From: Fragilaria crotonensis
Lineage: Eukaryota; Bacillariophyta; Fragilariophyceae; Fragilariales; Fragilariaceae
DNA: 64,000 nt
Reading direction: 5' to 3'
NCBI GenBank assembly: GCA_022925895.1
Contig: JAKSYS010000008.1
Coordinates: 124,001-188,000, forward strand
Below are positions 13,116 through 24,511 of this stretch, piece by piece. The position numbers and the translations under genes are program-made. Under the pieces are notes generated by a model that did not search any database, had not been told where the DNA came from, and worked only from the letters and a program-made list of their open reading frames with translations. Position 1 is the stretch's first letter, and each line of letters begins with the position of its first letter.

Positions 13116-13396
13116 TTGCGTTGTTGTTGATCCTTTCTTGCCGCGTGCGTTTCTTCTGCAACAACTGCACAGTCCTCGCCAGGCAGCGGGTTGATTGTCG
13201 TTTTTGTGGACGAAGAGTACGGGAGGAGGACGCGCTCGCAATTGTTGTCAGTGGTCTTGCGTTGTTGTCGATCCTTTCTTGCCGCGTGCGTTTCTTCTGC
13301 AACAACTGCACAGTCCTCGCCAGGCAGCGGGTTGATTGTCGTTTTGTGGACGAAGAGTACGGGAGGAGGACGCGCTCGCGACTGTTGCCATTGGTC
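13116..13396. repeat. Two-copy direct repeat, unit about 141 bp
   Basis: The segment starting TTGCGTTGTTGT at 13116 is repeated from 13257, almost base for base, through the CGCTCGC block. The copies differ by one T in a T run and a few substitutions near the end. This is a recent tandem duplication. It lies just upstream of the plus-strand gene at 13.6 kb and marks the switch from AT-rich to GC-richer DNA. Confidence 0.85.
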
Positions 13397-13633
13397 TGGT
13401 GTTGGGTTGTCTCCTCGTCGTGGTGCGTGATCACCATCCCATTCTTGTCGAACGAAGTGGCGTCGCGCGGACCTTACCTGCCAGGCAGCAGGAGAAGGCC
13501 GAACAATGTCATCCAGTCGACGGGGGTTGGCGGTCGCGGAAGGGTAGATTCGACGTTGTCGAAGAGAAGGGTGCCGCGGGGAACCGGACGATGCCGACTG
13601 CGATGTCCGTTCGGAATCTAGGGCAGTCGCCCC

Positions 13634-16073
13634 GTGTTTTGGGGTCGCAGGCAATCGTGGACGGGGCGGAATCGCCTCCAGGCGTGGGACAAGAGAGAGT
13701 CTTCCGACTCCTCGTCGGTTATGTCGCTGTTGTCCATGGCTGTCGTACCGGAAGAAAGGCGTGCGTTCCGGCGACGGTTCCGACGTGCGAAGAAGGCGAG
13801 TGCGCCGGGGGAGTGCGGGCTGGTCGGTGGGTTCTTGGGTGGTCGGACGCCGATCCGTGTGGTTGCAACTGCATTTGGGTGGGAGCCGTTCCGACTGCGT
13901 TCAATTGCGGACATGTTCCCCGAATCGGGGATGCAGTCCAATTTTTTGAACGAATTCTACGTTATGGACGTTATCGTGAACCGCCGGTCGGCTCCTTTGA
14001 CTGCTGCATCGGGCGGCGGCCATGCGGTTTGTCACGCCCAGTCGTACATCCCTGACGATGGGGCACCGGATGGGGATTACCAGTTCAGGGCGGTGATCCT
14101 CTTCCTACCCCAGTGTGGGGTCTTCTACTGCAGTCGTGATCGCCACGCTGGTGATGCTGGACTGCAGGGCACATTGAGGGCTTACGACATGAGCTGGCTT
14201 CGCTTGGTCAGGACTGAATCGGAGCACTGTTTGCCATCGTACACCTTTGGTGATGACAGCTATGTGCAGCGGTTTTATTCTGATACCACATTGCCTTGTG
14301 GTACCCGTCAAGTGTCAGCGTGGAGGCTCTCGACTGGGCGAGTGCTCCCGGGTCAGCAGGTACGGTTGGTATACCGGGCAAGCCAGGAGGGATGGAGAGT
14401 TGCCCTGCTCCCCCCAGACTTCATCGGCGGCATGGACTATCGGGATGTTCCTTCCGACTACCGCGCCCACGAATACCTTGACCGGCTGAAGGCTTCCTCC
14501 AGTGCAAGGGAGGGTTGTCGGCACTACGTGGACGGGGCCCGTCACACTGACCTTCCGGAGTCTTGCTGGATTATTGACCCCAACGTGCATCATTTCGTTG
14601 ACGTGCACATCGCCATCGACGAGATCCCGGATCGGGTGTCGGTTGTCATGGTGAGGAACGTTGGGAAAATGGACCCCCGTGATGATCGACAGCAGTTATT
14701 GGATGAGCTTACGGAGAGGTGCAGTGCAATTAAACTTGCCGGTGGGAAGGGCACTGCGAGGGCGAAGTCTTCTGATGTTGGGGGGATGATTGCAATTGGG
14801 ACCAGGATCACCGTGAAGAAGGGCGATTCTGTCGATTGTCCCGCTGTCCACGACAAGGTTCCGTACGCTGCAAACTCGATTGTTGGGGAGGATGTCGTCC
14901 GCGGGCTTGTGGTGGACTTGGCGGATGTCGGGAGCTGTTGCTTCCCCCAGGTGTACTCTGTGATAAGAGACACGGAGGTGAATTCTGGCTTGAGCCCGGT
15001 GGCACCAATGGATGGCGTTGCCTTTGGTTGGGACGACTCCGACAGCGATGACGACGGACGACGACGATGACGATGACGATGACGATGATGGGGATGACGG
15101 CGGCAACTACAACTGTGGCGTTGTTGATGATGATCTCTTCATCACTGCTCGTTTGTTGGCCGATGCCCAGGCCAAGAAGACGCAGGCCAATACCGCCAAC
15201 GCCCGCCGCCTGGATTTCCTAAGCAGGAAAATCAGGGGGCTGCTTGCGGTGTTGGAGCGTCGGCGACGGGTTGCGTACACTATCGACCTGAGTTATAACC
15301 TGGGTAACTCGTCTCACTTTGACGTTAACGATGCCTCGCAGGGGTACAGTTGTTGGACAGAGGAGATGCTTGGCTGGGGGGAGAACTGGTACTTCATCAT
15401 GCCCAATGTTGAAGGCAAGCGACCGAATGGAACCAAGTTCACTGGTTTGGCCATAAAACTTGGCCACGGAATCGCGATCAGCTGGGATGGCAGGATTGTA
15501 AGGCACTGCACGTCTGTTTCATGTCCTGATGGCTTGGACAGCGGTTACGTTGGTGTTGCAAAGGATTCTACATCCTTCGTGAACACCCTCTACGGGGTGT
15601 TCACCTGCGCCAAGGAAAAGATCGTTCAGGCTGGACGTGCTGGGTGTGCTGCGAATTATCGGCCTGTTCTCCGACCCGATCCTTGGAGGGAAAGGGTGCC
15701 CAGTAAGAAGCGCTTGAACCGAAAACGTCGGCGCCGCCGGAAACACCGGGATGAATTGACGGTTGCCCAAAACCCAATTGAAGACGAGGTGATCGCAACG
15801 GCAGCCACCCTTGAAGCAGCTGCTGTCGAGCCCATCAGTGTGCGCTTGCCGAAGCACGTTGTCACGGTGTCTCGACAGCTTTCCCTTGTTGGGAGAAAGA
15901 GGAAACCGCAAGTGGAGCCAGGAATGGGGACCTCTGCGAATGGGGGTGGTGTTGATGGCGAACGAAAGGCCGTACCTAGACAGCCTACAGCAGCTGACCT
16001 GGCAATTGGTGGCGCATACACGGTACCAAGAAAAAAAGAGCTGGTGATGTGCAGGGGCTACTGCGGCGGTTGA
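13634..16073 (+). pseudogene. Putative 2OG-Fe(II) dioxygenase (TET/JBP-like), split by a frame change in an Asp tract
   Basis: Two overlapping open frames, 13634-15070 and 15012-16073, meet in a GAC/GAT repeat near 15.05 kb. One extra base there would separate what looks like a single protein of about 810 residues. The N-terminal half is of unknown fold: a basic start (RRFRRAKK) and scattered Cys and Trp. After the Asp run, the second half has helical spacing and then a segment typical of double-stranded beta-helix dioxygenases: LGNSSHFDVNDASQGYSCW with an HxD pair (residues 102-104 of the second frame), NWYFIMPNV, GLAIKLGHGIAISWDGR (H152, R161) and RHCTS (H165). A distal His and a 2-oxoglutarate-binding Arg are thus available at plausible spacing. 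The tail is very basic (RKRRRRRKHRDE), which suits DNA binding. If correct, it would oxidise a methylated base or a related substrate in the nucleus. The fold call is inference from motifs. The start could be 13634 or a Met near 13721. Confidence 0.5.
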
Positions 16074-16159
16074 CTTAACCGCTTCGTTGTTACCAGGAGG
16101 ACGAAGTACGGGGCAAGAAGACCTGCACGTTACTATTGAAAAACGAAGAACGTGAAAAA

Positions 16160-19100
16160 TAAGTCTACTACTTGCGAACGTTCTCCTTCCCGCAGCTCGT
16201 TTGCGTTTCTTGGCCGCTGCTTCGTCTTCCTTCTTCTTTTTGGTGGCAAGCTTTTCTGCTTTCTTTGCTGCCACCTCCTTGGCGTTGTCTTCGGGTGTCT
16301 TCACGCCGAAGACGACTCTACCACCGGGCAAGACATGGTGGTCAACATCTTTTGTCTCGTAATCCTCTTCGAACCAGGTGTCATCTTCAACATTGTTTTC
16401 CAGATCACTATGCTCCCGCTCAATTATTGCGTCCCATGCAAGGGACCATTCCACTTTCCTTCTGATGAGGAAAAGGTAATGCCGATCCCACCTTGACGCT
16501 TTCTTTTCTCCAAATGGTGGGATGTCTTCTGTGCCAAGTAGCGGCGAGGATATCGCCTTGACATCCACAAGGAACAATGTTGGTTGTCTGTGGTCGGGAG
16601 AATAAAAATGGGGTTTGTAACGCCCTATGAGGACATTGGGCGTGTTGAAGTCGGTGGGGTTAACTGGGTCAAAGGTGTGGGCAACGGCGTACAATCCAGG
16701 TTGCACACTTGTCTGCCCATTCACTTCAATTCTTCTGATTGAGCTCGGAAGCTGGCGCAGATCAACGAATGTATGGATGAATGCTGGAAGGTCATGCTTC
16801 TCCCCTTTCCAGTCGATCATTGCGCAATCATTCCAAGGTTTACCGTCATAACATGGATGTGCTCGGTACATGTTACCCCTTTCATCTGTGTACGAGGTAA
16901 AGCACCGAAGAGACTGTTGTGGCATTTGGGGCAGGCAGAAGTTTCAAGAAACTTTGACACCAAAGGTGGAAGTTTCACGACTGGCTCTGCGTTCTGACCG
17001 CTACGCACATGTGTCCAACGACACGAGGGGAATTCATCACCAGTTTTCCACACAAGGTGGAATTCACGTCCAGGGTCGAATTGATGGTTGCTGGTTCCTC
17101 TCTCTGGTTCTTCTTCCCTGATGTTGGTATGGCACTGCCTTTTGTCGCTCTCAACATCTGCCCAAGCAAGTGATACAGCGAGATTCTCAACGTACCGATG
17201 GGCTGCTTGTTTTGTGAAAGAAACAGCTCGTTTCTGCGAGTTTCTTGTTGTTATCTTCGCAAGGGGAATGTGGGCTGATTCAGCGTACGAACTGTTCACG
17301 TTCTCTGGAACCCCATGGTCCAGAATGTCCTCGCACAGATGCAGGACCAAGTGCGTTTTGATGGTGTTATTTCCCATGCCTGAAGGACGAGGTGCTACTT
17401 CAGCGACAAACCGCATCAACCACTGCACAGCAACATGGGAGCGCCTCACCATTTTTTCGGGATTGTTGGCTGCTTCATCCATTGGTGCCAGACCAGGAGG
17501 GAGGATACGACAACTATCCAATCTTCGATATGATTGCTGTAACATAGCCTTTGATCGTTGACCCCTTCTTTGGGGTGACCTTCTTGCCAACATTGAAGAT
17601 GGAGCGGAAACACGTCGTGTGCAATGCGAATAGTTTCACCAAAAGGCATCCCGCCATCTCGTGTCCCATGAGATTGGAGCCAGAGGAAAAACCTCGAGAG
17701 AAATTTGTTCGTGGAACATCACGGTCACTCTGCCTTGATAGGGTGCAGCCCAACTTGGCGCACAGTGCATCGTAATCCTTCAATGCCTGGGACTTGGGAC
17801 CGGCCTGAGCCGAGAAAGCCTGGAGGCAGTACTTAAACCAACCAAGCGAGATCAAGTGCAGCATTTCGCCTGGGCACGCACCAAAAATTCCGCGCTTATT
17901 GTGCATGCCAAATCGGACGCCTTCAAACCCGTTCTTGAGATAGTTCTGAGACATTGATTGGAGCTCAGCAGTCAAGCCCCTCTGCACTAAGGAATCAACT
18001 TTTTTTGGGAGACGGTGGGGGAACTTTGACTTCGAATACCCCGTCAAGTAACTGGGGCATTCACAGATTCGGCAAAGCTGTTTGACCTCCATGAATCTTG
18101 CTGTGTAATGACCACAGAGACGGTCGTGACCCTCTGTATCGCCGACGATGAAAGGTACATAGGGGTGGAACACCACTTTGTGAATGGTGTTGTTGTAATG
18201 CAAATTCCATTTGAAGCCACTGTTCTGTAGAATCAAAAATCCAGACTCTTCGAGTATAAACTGAATCTGCATGTGTGTTTCATTGAGGAGTAACGTTGCC
18301 CAACTAAGATCACCGTTGGCGGGCGGATGAATTGGGTTCTTGATTCGCACAACATCATCCGCCAGATCTTCTGGAGAATTGAAATCGGAATCAACATCTG
18401 CGCTAGTTGGGAGGTGCGCGGGGGTGCTGTGATTGATGTATCCAAGGATGCGCATGGCACTTGGGAGGCGGCGCATAGTGTGATTCAATAGACCGTGTGA
18501 GATTGTTATGGGCTCCATTTGGAGCCGTCCTGCCATATCGATATGTGTCTTATCCATTGCTATGACGCAAGGTAACAGCATATCAACGCCAAACTTCTTT
18601 ATTAGAGCCTCGTATGTCTTTCTGTAGCAACGACCAGTGTGGATGTCGCCAACATCAGACGATGCTTGTGGTGCGATGAATGGATCCTTTGCGTCGTCAA
18701 AAAAATAATTTTCGTCTTGATTAAGTGTGGGACATGAGAGAAGTGACGCAAACACTTCGCGGGCATCAAAGTAAATCATGGACACTGTTCTCTGGGTGTA
18801 AGGCAGGTACAATTTCTTCTCCTTCGGGATCAATCCGTTCATGTTGTACCTTTCGTACAAGTTAGCGATTACCTTGCTGCGACTGGGTTGACAACCCTCG
18901 CGGAAAGTATGACCACTACCATTTGATTTTGCAGCCCACTTGAGTATGATCTCAAACGCTTTGAGTGGACAATGGAGCTCCTTTAGGAGCTGCAATAACT
19001 CAATTAAGACCTCCTCTTCCCGAGAAAAACGCGCAAGACCTAGCGGGTTATCTCGCAGCTGGAAAAGTTTCAGATACAAGTCCAAAACACCGGCATCCGG

Positions 19101-19469
19101 ACCTTCCTCGCCTTCACTTGCATCACTGGGGACATCCTCCTCATCAACATTGTCATTCGGAAAACCATCATCGTCATCCATCACAAAAAAGTCTTCGTCG
19201 TCAACTCCATTCACATTGATGATTGGCGGCTCGTCATCCGCCTCTCCTCTTACAGTTGCACGTTGTGCACGAAAGAGAGTGCTATACGAAGAGGATCTCA
19301 AATTCGGACGGGTGCCATGATCAGCGCCTTCACTTTCACGACACTCATCTGTGTCAGCGCGGCGTGGCATGTAATAAGAACCACATGCCAAACTACGCAC
19401 AAGGTGCGCACCAAGCCTCTTGAAACTTTTCCCACAAACAGCACAATCCTCAGAAAGTGATGTCGACAT
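16160..19469 (-). pseudogene. Plavaka-type transposase, broken in two or three places
   Basis: The protein starts at 19469 with a Cys/His cluster (C9, C12, H22, C29), as in the first zinc finger of Plavaka transposases. An acidic linker follows, then the RNase H-like core. Landmarks are MDKTHIDMAGR (residues 305-315, the D-K-T motif), a following PSAMRILGYIN block, FIVGDTEGHDRLCGHY with a CRIC pair, and GACPGEMLHLISLGWFKY carrying the conserved Glu. The first frame ends at 17514. The protein continues in a second frame (about 17593 to 16.89 kb; HLVLHL and YAESAHIPLAK blocks) and a third (RGNMYRAHPCYDGKPWNDC), and ends in a Lys-rich tail near 16.16 kb. Open reading continues antisense into the neighbouring gene to 15519, but that part is a shadow. 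Length near 1,080 residues is normal for the family. The catalytic motifs are intact, so it died recently or the breaks are sequence errors. Confidence 0.75.
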
Positions 19470-19872
19470 AGTAGTAGATTAAAGATAGACAACGAGTGAA
19501 GAGTGTTGCAATACGAGCACAATTCTTTGATCAGACGAATGTAATATTTTAAGAACTGCCAGATATGGTGGTGAGAATATAATTCCCTTGTCAAACGACA
19601 TACCAACAATCAGCATGACGAAGTCGTACATAATGGAATGGTAAAAAGAAATGTTTGAATATCAATATATTTTATTGAAATATGTTATGTATGGTTTGAC
19701 GCCTTGAGATATGTTACTATATCTGTTTGAAGTATGGTCTAAGTTACCATGACAAAAAAAACGATGTTCATCGGAAATTGAAGATGTTCACTGCTTATTA
19801 TTTACCGTCAATGGAAAGAAACAAACATTGTAGAAACATAAATTATAATATTCAGTTATCATAAGACTATAC
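19470..19872. other. AT-rich spacer
   Basis: About 400 bases upstream of the Plavaka-type transposase and downstream of the ORF1-like gene. It is AT-rich, has GTTACCAT words like those near 10.2 kb, and has no open frame of note. It probably contains the transposase promoter and one element end. Confidence 0.5.
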
Positions 19873-22346
19873 TTACTTTTGATTATTATATGTTAACATT
19901 AGGCAATATATTAATGACTTACGACCAAAAAGTAACCATTTTTTGACATAGTTAACAAAAGCGGCCTTCTGATGCACTGATTCCGCTAATTGCTTTACCA
20001 CTTGCTGCAATTCTGACTGGACTTCTTCAATCTTTTTACTAGTATCTGTCGCAAAGGTCTGGAACTTATCTTCGAGGGATTCCAATTGTTTCGATGCTGC
20101 TCGCCCTGCTACTTGAAGGGATTCCAGCTTTTTCTTTGTTGCGACTTCCAATTCTTTGAGTTTGGTTTGGTATTTGGAGTCCGATGCCAATGTTAGAGAT
20201 TGCGTGGATGCTGTACTAAGTTCGTCAGTACCCACAGATAGTCGGCCTTCGAGACTGGACGAGTCGTCTTCGCTTACTTGTTGGTGTTCCTTCGATGTGT
20301 CTGAAGAAGGCTGATCTGACAACGCAGGCGGAGTCGTCCATGCGTTGTTTACATGCTTTGTCTTAATCTTCTGTGTACTGCCTTTCTGCTTTTTGTCCTT
20401 TGTTGATGACGAGAAAGGTAGCTTTCCTGATCGTTGGTAGTTGTTGCCATACGTCAGCTGTAGATAAGGTATCCATTAAAGAAACATTAGAATCAGCTGC
20501 CGTTTTGATATATCTCATCTGGGAGATCAAGTACGCTGTCCCTGAATCGTGCTTCCCGATGACTTGGGGCGAAAGCCTTAATCGATACAACCTCAATTCT
20601 TCCTTAGCTTGTTCATAGTAATGTGCCGGTACTAAAGATATGCCTTTCTCTCTTTTGTTCCGTTGACGACGTCACACAGTGCTGATGATTTATCTGGGAG
20701 GGTTAGTGTTCCTGCCCATTCGCGTGTTGATCGTTTGATGATACTACCGTCATCACAATACTCGATGCGCTGCTGGTCTAAGTGGAAAATGACTGGAGCC
20801 AAGTGTAGCGCTTTCACAGAATGCAACCATTTTTCATGAAAAAGGAATTGATTATTGATTTGAGCATCCGTCATTGCGCTGAAAACGTATCGGGGAGAAA
20901 AACTGCTGTTCCCTTGCCTTGCAGGACGTGTAACAAGGCTTGACACACAGGTGTTACATGACTCTCGCCACATTGGACAACCAGGTGTGGAATTATCTGT
21001 CCCATTGGTGTCTTCTTGTACCTTTCAATATCAAAGTATGGTGTCGCTTCCGGCATCAGACTTCGAATATATTGAGTGTAACGATGTGTCGACGTGGTAT
21101 TTGGCGCCTTGAGTAAGATGTATCCTGCAATAACAGATTTCCCGCCTGTACTACTCGAATTGGAAACCTTGATTTCGACCTGGTTGTCTTTCAGTTGCTG
21201 TTTCTTTCCTGGACCGTTTTGCCAATTAACTGGGTTGTCTGTAAAGCTTAGTCGGACACCGAATATAATTTGTGATGTCGTGTGGATGAATGAGATTTGG
21301 GGGGAGATATAATCCCGGAGTTCCGTTCCTGTCAACTTGGATATGGTCGAAAAAGTTTTCAGATCTTTGCTTTCCCACCTGTACAACATACCATCGTCGT
21401 CGTCAAGTACCGCAGAGAGTAACATTTGAATTGCCTGATTGAGAGTTTGTTTATCGGTTTCGTACTGTTGGATGCCACCAGGGGGCTTCCACCTTAATGT
21501 CAAACGATGGGTACCGTCATTGACTGGAACGTTCTTGAACGGTTTCAACCTCGGGAGTGCATCTGACCATTTTTCTGTTTTGTTGTCCTGACTGTTGTTG
21601 TCTTCCATTTGGTAATCTTCCTCCTCTTCTTCGTGGACTGTTAACACTTGAGGTAGTTTTGAAGCTGGTTTCATTGTCTTCTGATACCTTTTGGATTGCT
21701 TAAGTTGGTTATGAAGCTCCTTGATTGCTTGCCTGGCCGGGATATTACTATGCAATTGTGTACTCTCGTGCTCCTTTGGTGGACTTTTATCCCTACGTCT
21801 GCCACGTTCGGGGACATCAATCCAGCATTCTGTGTTGTTTCTGTCCTCGTCTTCCATGGACGCATCCCTGTCTTGGAGGATTTTCCACTCCTTCAATGAT
21901 GCAAAGGTATCCACTTGGAGGGATGCTGGATCATGGTATGCCACATAGATATGGCTATAGTTCGTCGACCATTCTTGCAGCTTCTCCGAAATTTCGAACT
22001 CTCTATCCAAGTGGTACATAAATTGATACCAAATCGCTTTGTGCACTTCCAAGGGTTTAACGTCAAAGTTGTTCCAGACGTCTTCGAATTCACTGCAATC
22101 TTCATATCCAAAGAAACCTAATTCCAAATATCTCGCCCAACCAGTCGGCGTTCCACCATGTTTTTGGTAACGATTTGCAAGTTCATTCCGACGACTGCGT
22201 TCACTGTCCGTAAACCAATCTGGTCCATCTGGATATGGAATATCTTCCCACTTGTCGCAATCAAACCCATACACTGAGTGCTCTACCTCCTCGAAGGTAG
22301 GGTACGCTGGGGGTGGCGGCATCGCCGCTTCGTCGGTCATGGTCAA
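19873..22346 (-). pseudogene. Free-standing LINE ORF1-like protein gene, broken
   Basis: Reading starts at 22346 (or the second Met, 22340). The N-terminal 200 residues are rich in Trp, Tyr and acidic residues (CDKWEDIPYPDGPDWF). The middle part matches ORF1 of the LINE at 34.9-37.4 kb in order: a beta-rich block with GYILLKAPNTTSTHRYTQYI against GDILLKDASVTHRSHYLKYL in the LINE; HLVVQCGESHVTPVCQALL against ILTVRCGKRVATAVAQAL; and REWAGTL against RQWAKSL. The last 150 residues form a coiled coil (KLKELEVATKKKLESL), as the LINE protein also has at its end. The frame changes near 20.89, 20.63 and 20.37 kb; between these the match is good. No endonuclease or reverse transcriptase follows. ORF1 proteins usually bind the element RNA; here that role is inferred only from homology. 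It may be a truncated insert, a domesticated copy that later decayed, or a non-autonomous element. Confidence 0.7.
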
Positions 22347-24511
22347 TCAACGGTTGGTAGCGCAACGATTTCCTAATCAAGCTACGTACGTACGGACTGC
22401 GGACAGACCGAACACTCGTAAAACTAATTTAGAAAATTGTGTGCCAGAACAAATGAAAGTGTGCTCACGACAGATCCCATCAAGACGGAGAAGCTTGTCA
22501 AACAATTTAAAACACACCGTTGTGCCCTCAATTTCGACCACAGCTTCTGCAACGCAACGTTCATAGACTTAATGAACGAAGACTAGAAGTGAAGGAGAAG
22601 CAACCATAGCAAAGAGCAAAACAACAAGAACAATGGAAAGATCTTTTTTTGTGGCATATTATGCATACGCACATCTGGCAATCGTTCTTTGATCACAAAG
22701 ATTTGCTGATGTCATGCTTTGAAAATGTGTATACATAATATTTTCTATACCGAATTCTATGTCATCCTACTATTCCAAGCATTGCGATGCACCCAGCACC
22801 CAGCCATATGTTCAGTGTACGCATATATGAACTATATTCATATATGTATGTTAGTACATCGTATCTGTTACTCCAGGAAGGTGCACTCTAGTACTGTAGG
22901 CTCCTATCATGAACCCCCTCGGCATTCTGAGTGCTGAATGCTGATCCATGACACTCCAGTATCAGTACTACTGGTACAGTCTTTCATGAAGAGTAAATAC
23001 TATCGTAGGATTGTACTACAAGTACCAGGTACCTGGTATAGTAGCTAGGAGTACTCGTACTATCGTATGGAGTTAGCCAATGCCACGGTCTTATGGTACT
23101 CGTACGTTGTATTCGTGTATTGTTTACTACGGATCAAACTGCACTACTGGAGTAGTCCAGTACATACAGTACTGGTACAACTAGAAGATAGTAGATACTG
23201 ACTATATGTTCATAGTTCATAGACGACCAAAGCGAAGGACCTCTGCGCTCGCCTTGCTCTCTACATTCTACATCATATCTACTGGATCTGTTCACAGTAA
23301 GCGCAGACTCGTCGTTGCCGGAATGAGGTGCAACTACTCAGTGCTCCGTGCTAAAGTTGGCGGACAAGATGAGCATCTCACCATCATAATCATCGTCAAG
23401 AAAGCAATGATCGACCCCGCAACCTGCAAGACCCACAACGGCAGGAAAGAAAGGCCAACGTCATCTCTTTTGAGGAATGGGGACATATAAACAACAGCAA
23501 TAGCAATAAAATGACGATCATGATGTGTTGATGATGCTGAAGAATTGCTGTTCTGTTCCACTCGTCCAAGAAGATGAGATTGACGGCGAACAACACAACA
23601 AGTCAGATCTCGATGGTGCGGCATGATGATCGAGGACACAACAGCAAACGGAAATCCTATGGTGTGGGATTTAGGAGGCCGATATACTACAAGGGATGGA
23701 TCGTGTACACGAATACTTCTGGGGAAACTGCCTTTTTAAAATGAAAATTGCCCTCCCGTCCAATCGTCTGACGACTGCAATGTACGGGTGGTGTCATGGA
23801 CAATCCCTATTACCGATGGATTTCCTTTTGATCCAAATCCTATTCTGTTGTGTTATGGAATGGATCCGACATCACGCCGTCTGGGATGAGCAAACAGTGT
23901 CCTACAAGAGGCCATGCATGCCGTTGTTATGGTCGTAAAGAGAGGAGGAAACGACCGGTATAACACAAAGAAAATAGCAAACAGGATAGCTCGTCGACGA
24001 CGACGAATGATCGACAAACGAAACAAGAACCTGCGAGCATGTGTGTAGCATGTTGTTTTGATCGGCATTCCCATGTGGATGGTTGCTCTAAGGAATGGAT
24101 CTCGGTTATTGTGAGCTAGTGGGTGGTCGCTTTATCAATCGCCACAACAAATCTGACTTGATGTTGAGTTACAAGATAAACATTCGTTGTTTGGAATGGG
24201 GTCAGTAAAAAAATTGTGGATTTCTTCGAATTCCTGAGCGTTGAGAATTATGAGGTCTCACATTTGGCACCCCCAATATTTCCAATGAAATTAGACATTG
24301 CGGGCCTTGATACAAGGTCAGAAGCACAAGCACGGTGGAGAATGTTTAGTGAATAAAAACTAAAAAATTATTTGGATACACACACACGCGACCGAAGACG
24401 CAATGCCAAGATTCTCAAATACCAAGCTAGAGACAACAACTCGGAATTCTTTGTATCGGTCAACTTCCTCCCTGCGACTTCACTCTCATTCTCGACGTCG
24501 GTGAGTGCACG
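22347..24511. other. Intergenic DNA rich in GTAC palindromes
   Basis: No supported gene in about 2.1 kb. Between 22.75 and 23.2 kb the DNA is packed with AGTACT, GTAC and CCAGTAC words. From 24.17 to 24.45 kb there is sequence that recurs at 28.72-28.98 kb (GGGGTCAGTAAAA, GTTGAGAATTAT, GTGGAGAATGT and more), so this is the 3' flank of a duplicated ankyrin-gene unit. Confidence 0.6.

Larger units (their letters stand above)
13634..19469. mobile_element. Plavaka-type DNA transposon core with a cargo oxygenase-like gene
   Basis: Two convergent transcription units fill this block: a plus-strand gene (13634-16073) and a minus-strand Plavaka-type transposase (about 16160-19469). Their 3' ends lie about 90 bases apart. 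The plus-strand half is visibly richer in GC than its surroundings. I searched both flanks by eye for CACTA-like termini and found none I trust, so the true element may be larger and may include the gene at 10.5-12.2 kb. The transposase assignment is good; treating the second gene as cargo is inference from spacing. Confidence 0.6.

Noticed and set aside
12920-13654. Minus-strand open frame of 244 residues
   Set aside because: It spans the 141-bp duplication and has no family features; the internal protein repeat comes from the DNA duplication. Treated as chance in GC-richer DNA.
15519-16150. Continuation of the minus-strand transposase frame
   Set aside because: It lies antisense to the oxygenase-like gene and loses transposase character after the Lys-rich tail; taken as a shadow.
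10190-19760. GTTACCAT/ATGGTAAC words as terminal repeats of one 9.5-kb element
   Set aside because: The words are only 8-10 bases, occur several times in both orientations, and give no consistent end or target duplication.
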